Below, in pieces: positions 48,093-57,200 of a stretch of DNA of 64,000 nt (positions within the stretch are counted from its first letter, which is position 1; the number at the start of each line of letters is the position of its first letter). The stretch lies in contig JADKBZ010000009.1 of NCBI GenBank assembly GCA_016714815.1, forward strand, positions 291,113 through 355,112, read 5' to 3'. The stretch is from Holophagales bacterium. GTDB lineage: Bacteria; Acidobacteriota; Thermoanaerobaculia; UBA5066. The notes under the pieces were generated by a model. It searched no databases and was not told where the DNA came from. It saw only the letters and a list, made by a program, of their open reading frames with translations. The position numbers were made by a program, and so were the translations under genes.

Positions 48093-48524
48093 GTGCCCGA
48101 TCCGATCGACGTCACTGCAAGCGTCCGCATTCCGGCCTCGGCCCTCGAGGCGCGGGGTGTTCGCTCGGGCGGCCCCGGCGGCCAGAACGTCAACAAGGTC
48201 GCGTCGAGGGCCGAGCTCGTCGTCGACCTCGCCCTCGTCGAGGGGCTCGACGACGGCGCTCGCCTTCGCCTCGCCGCCCTCGCCGAGGGGCGCCGCGACG
48301 CGGAAGGGCGGCTCCGCGTGACGGCGGGGGAGAGCCGCGACTTCCACCGGAACCTCGAGACGGCGCGCGAGAAGGTGCGGGCGCTGGTGGCGAAGGCGCT
48401 CGTCGTGCCGAAGCGGCGCCGCCCCACGCGGCCTTCGGCCGGCTCGAAAGAGCGGCGGATCGACGGCAAGAAACGCGACGCGAAGGTGAAGCGGACGAGA
48501 GCCGCGCCGCGCCGCGACGACTAG
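48093..48524 (+). CDS. arfB: Peptidyl-tRNA hydrolase ArfB (ribosome rescue)
   Basis: Rescues ribosomes stalled at the end of a broken mRNA by hydrolysing the peptidyl-tRNA. The 143-residue protein has the catalytic GGQ (29-31) within RSGGPGGQNVNKVASRAEL and a basic C-terminal tail (KRRRPTRPSAGSKERRIDGK) that inserts into the empty mRNA channel. No stop-codon-recognition domain, as expected for ArfB and unlike RF1/RF2. GTG start. Its stop codon TAG overlaps that of the convergent thioesterase gene. Confidence 0.93.
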   Translation: MPDPIDVTASVRIPASALEARGVRSGGPGGQNVNKVASRAELVVDLALVEGLDDGARLRLAALAEGRRDAEGRLRVTAGESRDFHRNLETAREKVRALVAKALVVPKRRRPTRPSAGSKERRIDGKKRDAKVKRTRAAPRRDD

Positions 48525-48916
48525 CTCCGGGGCTTCCCGATCTCCCGCCGCGTGATCGGCGTCGGTCGGCGCGCCTCGTCGACGTTCACGTAGACGATCT
48601 CGGCCTCGGTCACCTTCACCGCGTCGTCGGTGCTCCGCCACCGCTGGGCCTCGACGGTCACCTTGACGGTGACGGAGGTGTTCCCGAGCCGGACGACGTC
48701 CGTGTAGAACGACACGAGGTCGCCCACGAAGACCGGCGCGTGGAAGACGACCTCGGTCATCTTCACCGTGACCATCAGGTCGCAGTGGGCCCGGGCGGCG
48801 ACCGCGCCCGCGAGGTCGAGGTGCGACAGCAGGACGCCTCCGAAGATCGTGCCGTGGGCGTTCGTGTCCTTCGGCATGAGGGTCACGCGGATGGAGGGGC
48901 TGCGTCCGTCGGTCAT
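48521..48916 (-). CDS. Acyl-CoA thioesterase, YciA-type hotdog fold
   Basis: A 131-residue hotdog-fold enzyme that hydrolyses acyl-CoA to free acid and CoA. Recognised by RVTLMPKDTNAHGTIFGGVLLSHLDLAGAVAAR (helix with the conserved Asp and the GG-x-L turn), VVFHAPVFVGDLVSFY and VTEAEIVYVNVD. Short-chain YciA group likely, but substrate length cannot be read. The ATG at 48916 is preceded by CATAAT (48923-48928) at 6 nt and no Shine-Dalgarno, a clear example of the leaderless pattern. Confidence 0.9.
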   Translation of the reverse strand: MTDGRSPSIRVTLMPKDTNAHGTIFGGVLLSHLDLAGAVAARAHCDLMVTVKMTEVVFHAPVFVGDLVSFYTDVVRLGNTSVTVKVTVEAQRWRSTDDAVKVTEAEIVYVNVDEARRPTPITRREIGKPRS

Positions 48917-48984
48917 GGCGCGATTATGTCCGCGCGGGTGGGTAAACTCCCGCTCGCCCCAGAGCTTCACCCGGAGGTCCCACC

Positions 48985-51204
48985 TTGGCCAACGATCTCT
49001 TCCTCGGCCGTTCCGTCACGAAGGCGCCGGCGCCGCTCGCCCTCGACCCCGACGACCTGATGACGCACGGGCTGATCGTCGGGATGACCGGGAGCGGCAA
49101 GACCGCCCTGGGGGTCCTCCTGATCGAGGAGCTGCTCAAGCAGGGGATTCCCGTCCTGGCGATCGACCCGAAGGGGGACATCGGGAACCTCGCGCTCGCC
49201 TTTCCGCGGCTTTCGCCCGACGAATTCGCGCCGTGGGTTCCGTCCGGGGGAGAGGCGACGCCCGAGGGCGAAGCGAGAAAGTGGAGCGAAGGGCTCGCGG
49301 GCTGGGGGATCACGGCGGCCGACGTCGCCGCCTACGCCGCCTCGCGCCAGGTGACGATCTTCACCCCGGGATCGAGGAGCGGGGTCCAGGTCGACCTCCT
49401 GGGCGCGCTCGCCCCGCCGCCCGACGGCGCCGAGAGCGAGGAGGGGCGGGACCTGATGACCGCCTTCCTCGGTGGCCTCCTCGGCCTTCTCGGCCGCGAC
49501 GCCGACCCGGTCTCCTCGCGCGAGTTCATCCTCCTCGCCCGCTGTGTCGAGGAGATCTGGGCGAAAGGGGAGACCGCGACGCTCGAGTCGCTCGTCGGAG
49601 CGGCGGCCCAGCCGCCGTTCGGGGCGATCGGCGCGCTGCCGCTCGAGACGTTCTTCCCGAAGAAGGAGCGCGACGGCCTCGTTCTCGGGCTCAACAGCCT
49701 CCTCGCCTCGCCCGCCACGTCCGCCTTCCGCGGCGGCGTCCCGCTCGATATCGACGCCCTCCTCGGCGGGGGTCCGGGGCCGGCGAAGCTCTCCATCTTC
49801 TCGATCGCGCACCTCTCCGACCCCGAGCGGCTCTTCGTCGTCGCGACGCTCCTGTCGCGCGTCCGCTCCTGGCTCCGCTCGCAGCCCGGTTCCACGTCGC
49901 TGCGAGCGCTGATCTACATCGACGAGATCTTCGGCTTCTTCCCGCCCTCGGGCGAGCCGCCGACGAAAAAGCCGCTCCTTTCGCTCCTCAAGCAGGCGCG
50001 CGCCTTCGGCGTCGGCACGGTCCTCGCCACGCAGAACCCGGTCGACCTCGACTACAAGGGGCTCTCGAACTGCGGCTGCTGGTGGGTCGGGACGCTCCAG
50101 ACCGAGCGCGACCGCCGCCGCCTCGCCGACGGTCTGACGGACGCGGCCGGGCTGACCGACGTCGACGCTCTCCTGAACCAGACGAAGAAACGGACCTTCC
50201 TCCTCCACGACGTCCACCGCAAGGGCCCCGAGATCTTCGAGACCCGCTGGGCGATGAGCTACCTGCGCGGGCCGATGACCCGCGACGAGCTGACGAAGCT
50301 GAAGAAGGCCGCTCCGGCCGCGGCGGGCGCCCAGGGCGTCGCGAGCGTCGCCGGAGCGATCGGCGTTGCCGTCGTGGCCGCCGCAGCTCCCGCCCCCCCG
50401 AAGCCCGCGGCCCCCGCGGGCCCGCCGATGCTCCCGTCCGAGTGGCCCGCCCGCTGGCTCGACCGCCGCGGGGGCGATCGCGCGACGCCCTACCTCTGGG
50501 TGAAGGCGGCCGTCCGCTACAAGAGCGGCAAGGGGACCTCGGACGAGATCACCACGACGAAGCTCTTCCCGCTCGACGCCGCGACGGCGCGCGAGGTCGT
50601 CCAGGGGGACGTCCTCGAGCTCGAAGGGAAGGAGCTGGGGAGCGAGGCTCCGCGGACCCTTTCCTACGGCGACCTCCCTTCCTGGCTCGGAACGAAGGGA
50701 GTCAAGGAAGCCGAGAAGGCCGTGAAGGAGCGCCTCCCGGACCTCCTCGCGACGACCCTGATCCGCGACCCGCTGTCGGGTCTCCTCTCGAACCCGGACG
50801 AGGGCGAGGACGACTTCGCCGCCCGCGTGAGCGAGAAGGCGAAGCCTTCCGCCGCCCTCGTCGAGAAGATCGAGAAGAAGCGCCGCGACCTCGCCGCCGC
50901 CGAGCAGGCCGAGAAGGCCCGTTCGATGGAGACGATGGCCTCGATGGCCGGAGCGGCCTTCGACGTCCTCGGCGGCCTCTTCGCGAAGAAGACGTCGTTC
51001 AAGGTCGGCAAGGTGGGCGGGGTCCTCAGCAAGCGCCGCATGGAGGGCGCCGCCGAGACGAAGATCGAGACCTTGAAGGCCGAGCTCGCGGAGCTGGAAG
51101 CCAAGGTCGCGGCCCCCGACCCCGCCCGCTTCGAGAAGGTCGAGGTCATCCCGACGAAGACCGGAATCGACATCCTCGGCGTCGGAGTCGCCTGGGTGAG
51201 CTGA
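48985..51204 (+). CDS. HerA-like ATPase of the DUF853 family
   Basis: A 739-residue P-loop ATPase related to HerA/FtsK. Walker A GMTGSGKT (about 33-40), IDPKGDIGNLALAFPRL, Walker B LIYIDEIFGFFPPSG, and the long conserved block VLATQNPVDLDYKGLSNCGCWWVGTLQTERDRRRL identify the DUF853 group. After a Pro/Ala linker (about 470-480), the C-terminal 250 residues hold alpha/beta parts and a coiled coil (VEKIEKKRRDLAAAEQAEKA). Members are proposed DNA translocases or helicases; a clear role is not established. TTG start with GGAGG 7 nt upstream; a TAAACT -10-like word lies about 40 bp upstream. Longer than most family members. Confidence 0.87.
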   Translation: MANDLFLGRSVTKAPAPLALDPDDLMTHGLIVGMTGSGKTALGVLLIEELLKQGIPVLAIDPKGDIGNLALAFPRLSPDEFAPWVPSGGEATPEGEARKWSEGLAGWGITAADVAAYAASRQVTIFTPGSRSGVQVDLLGALAPPPDGAESEEGRDLMTAFLGGLLGLLGRDADPVSSREFILLARCVEEIWAKGETATLESLVGAAAQPPFGAIGALPLETFFPKKERDGLVLGLNSLLASPATSAFRGGVPLDIDALLGGGPGPAKLSIFSIAHLSDPERLFVVATLLSRVRSWLRSQPGSTSLRALIYIDEIFGFFPPSGEPPTKKPLLSLLKQARAFGVGTVLATQNPVDLDYKGLSNCGCWWVGTLQTERDRRRLADGLTDAAGLTDVDALLNQTKKRTFLLHDVHRKGPEIFETRWAMSYLRGPMTRDELTKLKKAAPAAAGAQGVASVAGAIGVAVVAAAAPAPPKPAAPAGPPMLPSEWPARWLDRRGGDRATPYLWVKAAVRYKSGKGTSDEITTTKLFPLDAATAREVVQGDVLELEGKELGSEAPRTLSYGDLPSWLGTKGVKEAEKAVKERLPDLLATTLIRDPLSGLLSNPDEGEDDFAARVSEKAKPSAALVEKIEKKRRDLAAAEQAEKARSMETMASMAGAAFDVLGGLFAKKTSFKVGKVGGVLSKRRMEGAAETKIETLKAELAELEAKVAAPDPARFEKVEVIPTKTGIDILGVGVAWVS

Positions 51205-51220
51205 CCGGGGCATGGGTCTC

Positions 51221-51250
51221 ATAAAAGGGGTCAGGTCTACCCTCTACACT
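51221..51250. mobile_element. Possible mobile-element terminus (AAAAGGGGTCAGGTCT-like scar)
   Basis: ATAAAAGGGGTCAGGTCTAC is clearly AT-richer than its surroundings and resembles the AAAGGGGTCAGGTCT words that, from memory, border IS200/REP-associated transposase genes. No transposase is present. It stands between the HerA-like gene and the small two-gene cassette. Confidence 0.3.
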
Positions 51251-51302
51251 CTGCTCGCCGCGGAGGGCCGCGAGCGGTCGGCTCATTCGATACGATGGGC
51301 TC

Positions 51303-51575
51303 ATGGAGTTCGAAGGGCTTCCCGGCGCCGACCTCGTTCGGAAGGGGCTGGCGGACCTCGCGCGCGGGGAAGTGACAGAGGAATCGCTCCTCGTTTCCAT
51401 CGGCTCGCCCCGATTGAGATTGCTCGGCGTGAAGGTTGCGGGCGAGCTTTCCGACGCCGAGGGGCTTCTCTATCGGCTCCTGGCGGAAAGCAACTCCGAC
51501 GCGGCTCACGGGCGTTTCAACGCGCTCGTGAGGCTCCTCGTCAGCTTCGAACGGGCGCTCGCTCGTGCGGCGTGA
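51303..51575 (+). CDS. Small hypothetical protein, first gene of a two-gene cassette
   Basis: A 90-residue helical, acidic protein without membrane segment. I recognise no family. Residues 55-90 (EGLLYRLLAESNSDAAHGRF... to the end) look like a helix bundle. Its 3' end overlaps the DUF6036-type gene by 11 bp, so the two are translationally coupled, as in many toxin-antitoxin pairs. The ATG lies 6 nt after TACGAT (51291-51296). Could be the antitoxin-like partner; this is inference from layout. Confidence 0.68.
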   Translation: MEFEGLPGADLVRKGLADLARGEVTEESLLVSIGSPRLRLLGVKVAGELSDAEGLLYRLLAESNSDAAHGRFNALVRLLVSFERALARAA

Positions 51576-52113
51576 CCTCGACCGGGACCGTCTGCTCGAG
51601 TTCCTCGCGGCGCTTGGCCGGGTGGCGAGGGAGCCGGCCACCGTCTACCTCACCGGTGGAGCCACAGCGGTGCTTCACGGCTGGCGGAACGCCACGGTCG
51701 ACGTCGATCTGAAGCTCGAGCCCGAGAGCGACACACTGCTCCGCGCGCTTCCCCGCCTCAAGGAGGAGCTTCAGCTCAACGTCGAGCTCGCCTCGCCCGA
51801 CGGTTTTGTTCCGGAGCTGGCCGGCTGGAGGGAGAGGAGCCCGTTCGTCGCCCAGCAGGGGCGACTGACCGTGCGGCACTACGACCTCTACTCCCAGGCG
51901 CTCGCCAAGATAGAGCGCGGCCATGCCCGCGACCTGCTCGACGTGAGGGAGATGCTGGCGAGGGGGCTCGTCGACGCGGCCCGACTACGGGTGCTGTTCG
52001 CGGAGATGGAGCCGTCTTTCTACAAGTACCCTGCGGTCGACCCGCCGACGTTTCGTCGGGCGCTCGAGTTCGTTCTCGAGGAGCCGCCGATCGATTGCTC
52101 CGAGGACGGGTAA
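51565..52113 (+). CDS. DUF6036-type nucleotidyltransferase-like protein
   Basis: A 182-residue protein resembling the DUF6036 group of nucleotidyltransferase-fold proteins. The motif TVYLTGGATAVLHGWRNATVDVDLKLEPES holds the G-G loop and the two Asp (VDVDL) expected of the polymerase-beta fold active site. The later ARDLLDVREMLARGLVD is also typical. Related AbiEii/MenT toxins nucleotidylate tRNA; whether this one does is unknown. GTG start inside the preceding gene (11-bp overlap). Somewhat less GC-biased than neighbours and close to a mobile-element-like scar. Confidence 0.78.
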   Translation: MRRDLDRDRLLEFLAALGRVAREPATVYLTGGATAVLHGWRNATVDVDLKLEPESDTLLRALPRLKEELQLNVELASPDGFVPELAGWRERSPFVAQQGRLTVRHYDLYSQALAKIERGHARDLLDVREMLARGLVDAARLRVLFAEMEPSFYKYPAVDPPTFRRALEFVLEEPPIDCSEDG

Positions 52114-52132
52114 GGGAGCGGGACGTCCTCGG
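52100..52132 (+). terminator. Hairpin at the end of the nucleotidyltransferase-like gene
   Basis: CCGAGGACG (52100-52108) pairs perfectly with CGTCCTCGG (52124-52132) around a 15-nt loop and overlaps the end of the gene. A short TTT follows at 52141. It stands between convergent genes. Confidence 0.38.
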
Positions 52133-52143
52133 ATCCCGGGTTT

Positions 52144-52659
52144 CTAGCCGAGGTCGACGAGGAGCGGCGGGTGGCCCGACTGTTCCAGGAACCGGAGGAG
52201 GCCTTCGGGAGAGACCACCGTCGTCATCGTGTTGACGAGCGGGTGGAACTTGAGCGCCGGGTGGTCCAGGAGGTCGCGGTCGAGGACGACGCGGACCGTG
52301 CCGGAAGCGTCGTTCACGACGCCGAAGGGGGAGACGGAGCCCGGCGTCAGGCCGAGAGCCTCCCGGAGCTTTTCGGCGCTCGCGAAGGAGAGGCGGCGCG
52401 TGCCGAGCGCCTCGGCGAGGAGCCGGAGGTCCAGAGCCCTCTCCGCCGGGAGGACGACGAGCCAGCGGGTGCCCTTCCGGTCCTCGAGGAAGAGGTTCTT
52501 GCAGTGGCATCCCGGGACGTGGGCCGTCGCGACCTTCGCCTCGGCCACGGTAAGGACCGGGTCGTGCGAATACGTGCGGGCTTCGACGCCGAGCGACGCC
52601 AGGAGGGCGAGGAGGCGGGCCGGGTCGAACGGGGCGGGCTGTGGCGCGTCGGACGGCAC
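52144..52659 (-). CDS. YbaK/ProX-type aminoacyl-tRNA deacylase
   Basis: A 171-residue editing-domain protein, related to free-standing prolyl-tRNA deacylases (PrdX/ProXp-ala) that clear Ala or Cys from tRNA-Pro. Typical blocks: HVPGCHCKNLFLEDRKGTRWL with the catalytic Lys, RRLSFASAEKLREALGLTPGSVSPFGVVND and KFHPLVNTMTTVVSPEGLLRFL. Normal length for the PrdX group. GTG start at 52659 with a CAGAAT hexamer 8 nt upstream and no Shine-Dalgarno. Divergent from the coiled-coil membrane protein gene. Confidence 0.9.
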   Translation of the reverse strand: MPSDAPQPAPFDPARLLALLASLGVEARTYSHDPVLTVAEAKVATAHVPGCHCKNLFLEDRKGTRWLVVLPAERALDLRLLAEALGTRRLSFASAEKLREALGLTPGSVSPFGVVNDASGTVRVVLDRDLLDHPALKFHPLVNTMTTVVSPEGLLRFLEQSGHPPLLVDLG

Positions 52660-52693
52660 GGGTCGGGATTCTGAACCCGGCGCCGTGCCGGGC

Positions 52694-52699
52694 GTATAA
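52694..52699 (+). promoter_or_regulatory. Probable -10 box of the coiled-coil membrane protein gene
   Basis: TATAAC, 21 nt before the ATG at 52721, which also has GGGAGG. No convincing -35. Confidence 0.4.
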
Positions 52700-52720
52700 C
52701 GGACCGGCGGGAGGGGCCGA

Positions 52721-53752
52721 ATGGGCGAACCTGGCGAAGGCCCGGAGCGTGAGCTCGAAGAGGGTGTGCGGAGGATCCGGGGCGCCCTCGACCGGCTGCC
52801 GGCCGCCGGCCGGGAGGCGACCCGGGCCGATCGCCGTCTGGAGAAACGCCTCCGCGAGGAGGACGAGGCGAGTGTTCCCCACGCCTTCGTCTTCGGCGCC
52901 GTCGCCGCCGTCGCCGCGTTCGTCGGCGCCACCCAGCCGCATCTCTTCTGGCTCCTCTTCGTCGCGCTCGGCTTCGGCATCGCGGCGGCCGACACGCTCT
53001 CCAAGGTCCGCCGTCGCGACCGACGCCTCGTGGAGGGGGTTCCCGCCGCCGCTGCCCAGCGGGCGCGGACAGGCCTCGCGGGCTCCGAAGCGCCCCCCCT
53101 CGTCGCGCTCCCGATCCCGGCTCCGCCGGAGAGCCCCGCCCTGGCGGCGATCACCGAGCGGGAGTCGAGGATCGACGGAATCTGCAACCGGCTCCTTTCG
53201 GAGCTGAAGGGAGCGCCACCGCTCGTCCGGGAGCTGCTCCGCAGACCCGAGGAGACGATCGAGGCGCTCCGCTCCGCCTCGCGGGAGCTCGCGCGCCGCG
53301 AGCGCAGCCTCCGGGCCGCGCTGACCGACGACGAGGAGGAGCGCCTCGACCGGGAGCGGGCGGCTCTCTCGGCGCGCGTGGAGTCCACGTCCGACGGCGT
53401 CGTGAGGGAACGCCTCTCCGGGGCCCTCGCCGCCCTCGACGCGGAGCGGACCCACCGGACCCAGCTCGCGACCGCCGTGGCGCGGATCGAGGCGGAGGGA
53501 ACGCGGATCCTCTATTCGCTCGAGAGCCTGCGGGCCCAGGTCCTCCGCGCGCTCGCGGCCGACTCGGCCGCGTCGGAGGTGACCCGGGAGAGCCTGAAGG
53601 GGGGGCTCGAGGCTCTCGGCGCCGAAGTCGACGCCGTCGCGAAGGCTCTCGAGGAAGTCCACGGAGTCGGCTCGGCGGCGCCGGCGGCCCTCTCGTCCCC
53701 GGGGGCCTCGGCCGCCGTGCGGGCGGCGGCCCGTCAGGCCGGCTCGACCTGA
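52721..53752 (+). CDS. Membrane protein with long coiled coil, unknown function
   Basis: A 343-residue protein: charged helical N-terminus (1-50), two TM helices (about 54-71 and 74-91, HAFVFGAVAAVAAFVGA and LFWLLFVALGFGIAAA), a Pro-rich linker (about 125-140), then a largely helical region of about 170 residues rich in Glu, Arg and Ala (for example RSASRELARRERSLRAALTDDEEERL) with coiled-coil character. No enzymatic motif. ATG start with a GGGAGG Shine-Dalgarno. Resembles 2TM/coiled-coil proteins of unknown role in other bacteria; I cannot name a family. Confidence 0.77.
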   Translation: MGEPGEGPERELEEGVRRIRGALDRLPAAGREATRADRRLEKRLREEDEASVPHAFVFGAVAAVAAFVGATQPHLFWLLFVALGFGIAAADTLSKVRRRDRRLVEGVPAAAAQRARTGLAGSEAPPLVALPIPAPPESPALAAITERESRIDGICNRLLSELKGAPPLVRELLRRPEETIEALRSASRELARRERSLRAALTDDEEERLDRERAALSARVESTSDGVVRERLSGALAALDAERTHRTQLATAVARIEAEGTRILYSLESLRAQVLRALAADSAASEVTRESLKGGLEALGAEVDAVAKALEEVHGVGSAAPAALSSPGASAAVRAAARQAGST

Positions 53753-53771
53753 CGGCCGAAGGAGCCGGGGA

Positions 53772-54251
53772 TCAGGGGCCGAAGAACCCCCGATCGAAGA
53801 AGAAGAGGAGGGCCGCGACGCGGCGCACGTCGCGAAATCCGGAGCAGCAGGGGGAGGCGCTTCCCCAGCCGGCGCCCTTCCGGCGGATCGTCCCGTCCTT
53901 CTCGACCCGTCCGGGAAGCGCTCCCGCCGACCGGATCGTCCCGTCCTTCTCGACGCTCCCGACCATCCGCCCGTTCTCGCGGATCGTGCCGCCGTCGTCG
54001 ACGCGCCCCGAGAGCCGGCCGGCGACGCGGACGTCTCCGTCCTCGTCGATCGACCCCACGAGGCGTCCCTCGACCCGGATGTTGCCGCCGTCCTCGATCC
54101 GCGCCCACGAGGTTCCCTGGCGCCGGACCTCGAGGTCGCCCGACGCCTCGGCCCCTCCCGCGAAGGCGAGAAGGGAAAACAGCGCGACCGGGATCGCGAT
54201 CGCGCGAAGAAGGCCCCGGATGCCGGCGGGGCGAAGCGGCCCCCGATTCAT
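53772..54251 (-). CDS. Small exported protein with about five 16-residue Gly-centred repeats
   Basis: A 159-residue protein with a signal peptide (1-36, LRAIAIPVALFSLLAFAGGAEA). From residue 48 to 130 five tandem units of about 16 residues follow the pattern I-x2-DGxIRxxGRLxGx (IEDGGNIRVEGRLVG, VDDGGTIRENGRMVG and so on), probably a small beta-solenoid or hairpin stack. The end contains a CC pair and a hydrophobic FFFDRGFFGP. Starts 2 bp after the smc stop, so co-transcribed with smc. No known function. Confidence 0.72.
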   Translation of the reverse strand: MNRGPLRPAGIRGLLRAIAIPVALFSLLAFAGGAEASGDLEVRRQGTSWARIEDGGNIRVEGRLVGSIDEDGDVRVAGRLSGRVDDGGTIRENGRMVGSVEKDGTIRSAGALPGRVEKDGTIRRKGAGWGSASPCCSGFRDVRRVAALLFFFDRGFFGP

Positions 54252-54253
54252 CC

Positions 54254-57200
54254 TCAGCTGAACCGGACGCTGACGATCTTGGAGACGCCCGGCTCCTCCT
54301 GCGTCACGCCGTAGAGCGCCTGGGCCGTCTCCATCGTCCTCTTGGAGTGGGTGATGAGGACGAACTGCGTCTCGTCGGAGAGCTCGTTGAGGAGCGCCGT
54401 GAAGCGGTCGATGTTCGCCTCGTCGAGCGGGGCGTCCACCTCGTCGAGGATGCAGAAGGGCGAGGGCTTGAACCGGAAGATCGAGACGAGGAGGGCGACG
54501 GCCGTCAGCGCCTTCTCGCCCCCCGAGAGGAGGCCGATCGTCTGGTTCCGCTTGCCCGGAGGCTGCGCCATGATCTCGATCCCCGAGTCGAGCGGGTCGC
54601 TCTCGTCGAGGAGCTGCATCGAGGCGGTGCCGCCGCCGAAGAGCCGCTGGAAGACCTGCGCGAAGCTCGCGTTGATGGCGACGAAGGCGTTCGTGAAGCG
54701 CTCGGAGGAGGTGAGGTTGATCGTCCGGATCGTCTCGAGGATCTGGTCGAGCGACTTCTCGAGGTCGAGCTTCTGCGTCGACATCTCCTGGTGGCGTTTG
54801 CTCTCCGAGTCGAACTCCTCGAGCGCCGCGTGGTTGACGGGGCCGAGCCGCTCGAGGGCGACCGTCTTCAGGACGACCTCCTCCTGCATCGCGGCGAGGG
54901 CGACGTCGTCGGGCTCCGGCTCTCCTTCGGCGAGCTCGACGGGGGGGAGCTCGCCGGGCGGGACGCCGAACTCGGCGCGGCACGTCTCGGAGAGGTGCTC
55001 GCTGTCGCCGCGGCGCCTCTCGACGACGAGCTCGGCCTCGAAGCGGCCGCGACGGGCGATGTCGAGCGCGGCGCGTCCGGCGTGCGTCGCCTTGTCGAGC
55101 TCCTCGAGCGCGGTCCGCCGCTGCTCCGCGGTCGCGTCCGCCTCCTTCAGCCGGGCTTCCGCCTCCGAGGCCGCGAGGACCGATTCCTCGCGCCGCTCGC
55201 GGGCCTCCTCGCCCCCGAAGAGCGCCCGCTCCTTCCGCTCGCCGAGGGTGGCGATCTGCTGGGAGAGCTCGGCGAGGCGCCGGGCGGCGGCGTCGGCGCG
55301 GTTCCTGTGGGTCTGGAAGGCCTCCTGCGTGGCCCGGCGCCTTTCGCGCAGGACGTCGCGCGCCGTGCGCGCATCGCCGTCCTTCTGCTGGGCCAGGAGG
55401 CGGGCGGTGCGGGCCGACTCGAGGCCCGTCTCGAGGCCGGCGATCGCGGCCTCCATGGCGGTCATCTCGCCGGTCTTGAGGGAGGCGAGCTCGAGCGCCT
55501 TTGCCCGATCCTCTCCCACGCGGGCGAGGTCGGAGCGGAGCTGCTTTTCCTCTTCCAGGATCGTCAGGACCTCGCGTTCGGCGCGGGTCGCCTCGTCGCG
55601 TGCCGCCGAGAAGCGGGCGAGGGCGTCGGAGTGCTCGCGCTCGGCGCGGCGGGATGCGGCGACCTCGCGCTCCAGCGCCTGGGCCGCCTCGCCCGCCTGG
55701 GCGCCCGTCCCGGAGATCTCCTCCCCGAGTGCGGCGAGCCGCTCTCCGAGCGCGTCCTTCTGGGCGCCGACGGCTTTCAGGTCGCGCCGCACGGTGAACA
55801 GCCCCTCTCCGGGGACCTCGGTGCCGGCGGCCTCGACGATCGACCCGCGGACGACGACGCCGTCCCGCGTGACGAAGGTCCGCTCCGGCAGGAGCTGGGC
55901 CAGGGAGAGGGCGTCCTCGACGGAGCCGACGACGAGGGCGTCGGGAAGGGCGGCCGAGAGCGCCTCGTCCCCGGGGCGGGCGGTCAGGAGGTCTCGGGCG
56001 AGGCCGAGGATCCTCTCGTCGGCCGGCTTGAGCGGGAAGGGGGTCTCGGGAATCGGGTGGACGAACCGGGCCATCCCGAGGTGCGAGGAGCGGACCGTCG
56101 CGATGAGGCGTTCGAGCGTCGCGCGGTCCTTGACGACCGGGGCTTCGAGCGCGCCACCGAGCGCGGCGTCGAGGGCGTTCTCGAATCCCTCGGCCGCGTC
56201 GAAGTGGTCGGCCAGGACGCCGTCGGCGCCTCCGCCCGAGGTCTGGAGGGCGCGGCGGGCCGCCTCGCCCCCCGCCTCGCGCGCGGCGAGGAGGGTCTCG
56301 AGGCCGCCGAGCCGCTTGTCGAGGGCGTGGAACTCGCGCGTCGCGCGTTCCCGCTCGTCCTTCAGCTCGGCCAGCCTCGTCTCGGCGCTCTTTCGGGAGA
56401 CGCCGGCCTCCTCGAGGCGGCGCCGGGCCTCGGAGAGGCGTTCGTTCGTCTCGGCCTCGAGGTCGCGGGCGGCCTCCATCGCGGCGCGCCGCTCGGAGAG
56501 CTGCACCTCGGCGCGCCCCTTGCGCTCCTCGACCTTCGTGAGGGCGAACCCGAGGCGGTCGACGAGGAGGGCGGCCTCCCTCTCGCGGTTCGTCGCCTCG
56601 CTCGCGCGGGCGGCGGCGGCGAGGAGGTCGCGGCGGGACGCCTCGCGGCGGGTCGCGGCGTCGCTCTCCTCGCGCGTGGCGGCGGCGAGGGCCTCCGCGG
56701 TCGTCCTCGCTCCCGCCTCGGCGACGGCGAGCTCTTCCAGCGCCTCGGCCAGGAGCTGCTCGGCCTTCGTCGACTCCTCGACGGAGGAGACGTGGTCTTC
56801 CTCGGCCTCGGAGCGCTGCGAGCCGACGAGGTCCTTGCGGGCCTCGGTCTCCTCGGCTTCGCGGGACGCGGCGGCGACGGCGGCCTCGGCCGAGAGGAGC
56901 GCCTCGCGCGCCACGCCGAAGGCGTCGGAGCGCTCCCGGCGAAGCCGCTCGATCTCCTCGTAGGCGTGCCTCGCCTCCTCGAAGGCGGCGTCGAGACGGC
57001 CCGATTCGGCGAGGGCGCCCTCCTCCGCCCCGGTCGTTGCCTGGAGCGCCGCCTCGGCGGCGGCCATCGCGGCGACGAGCCGTTCGGACTTCAGGCGGAG
57101 GAGCTTCTTCTTCAGTCCGGAAAGGACGTCGGCCTGCTCCTTCCAGCGGGCCGCGCGCGAGGCCTGCCGCTTGAGCGACGTGCAGGCGCGGTCGATCTCC

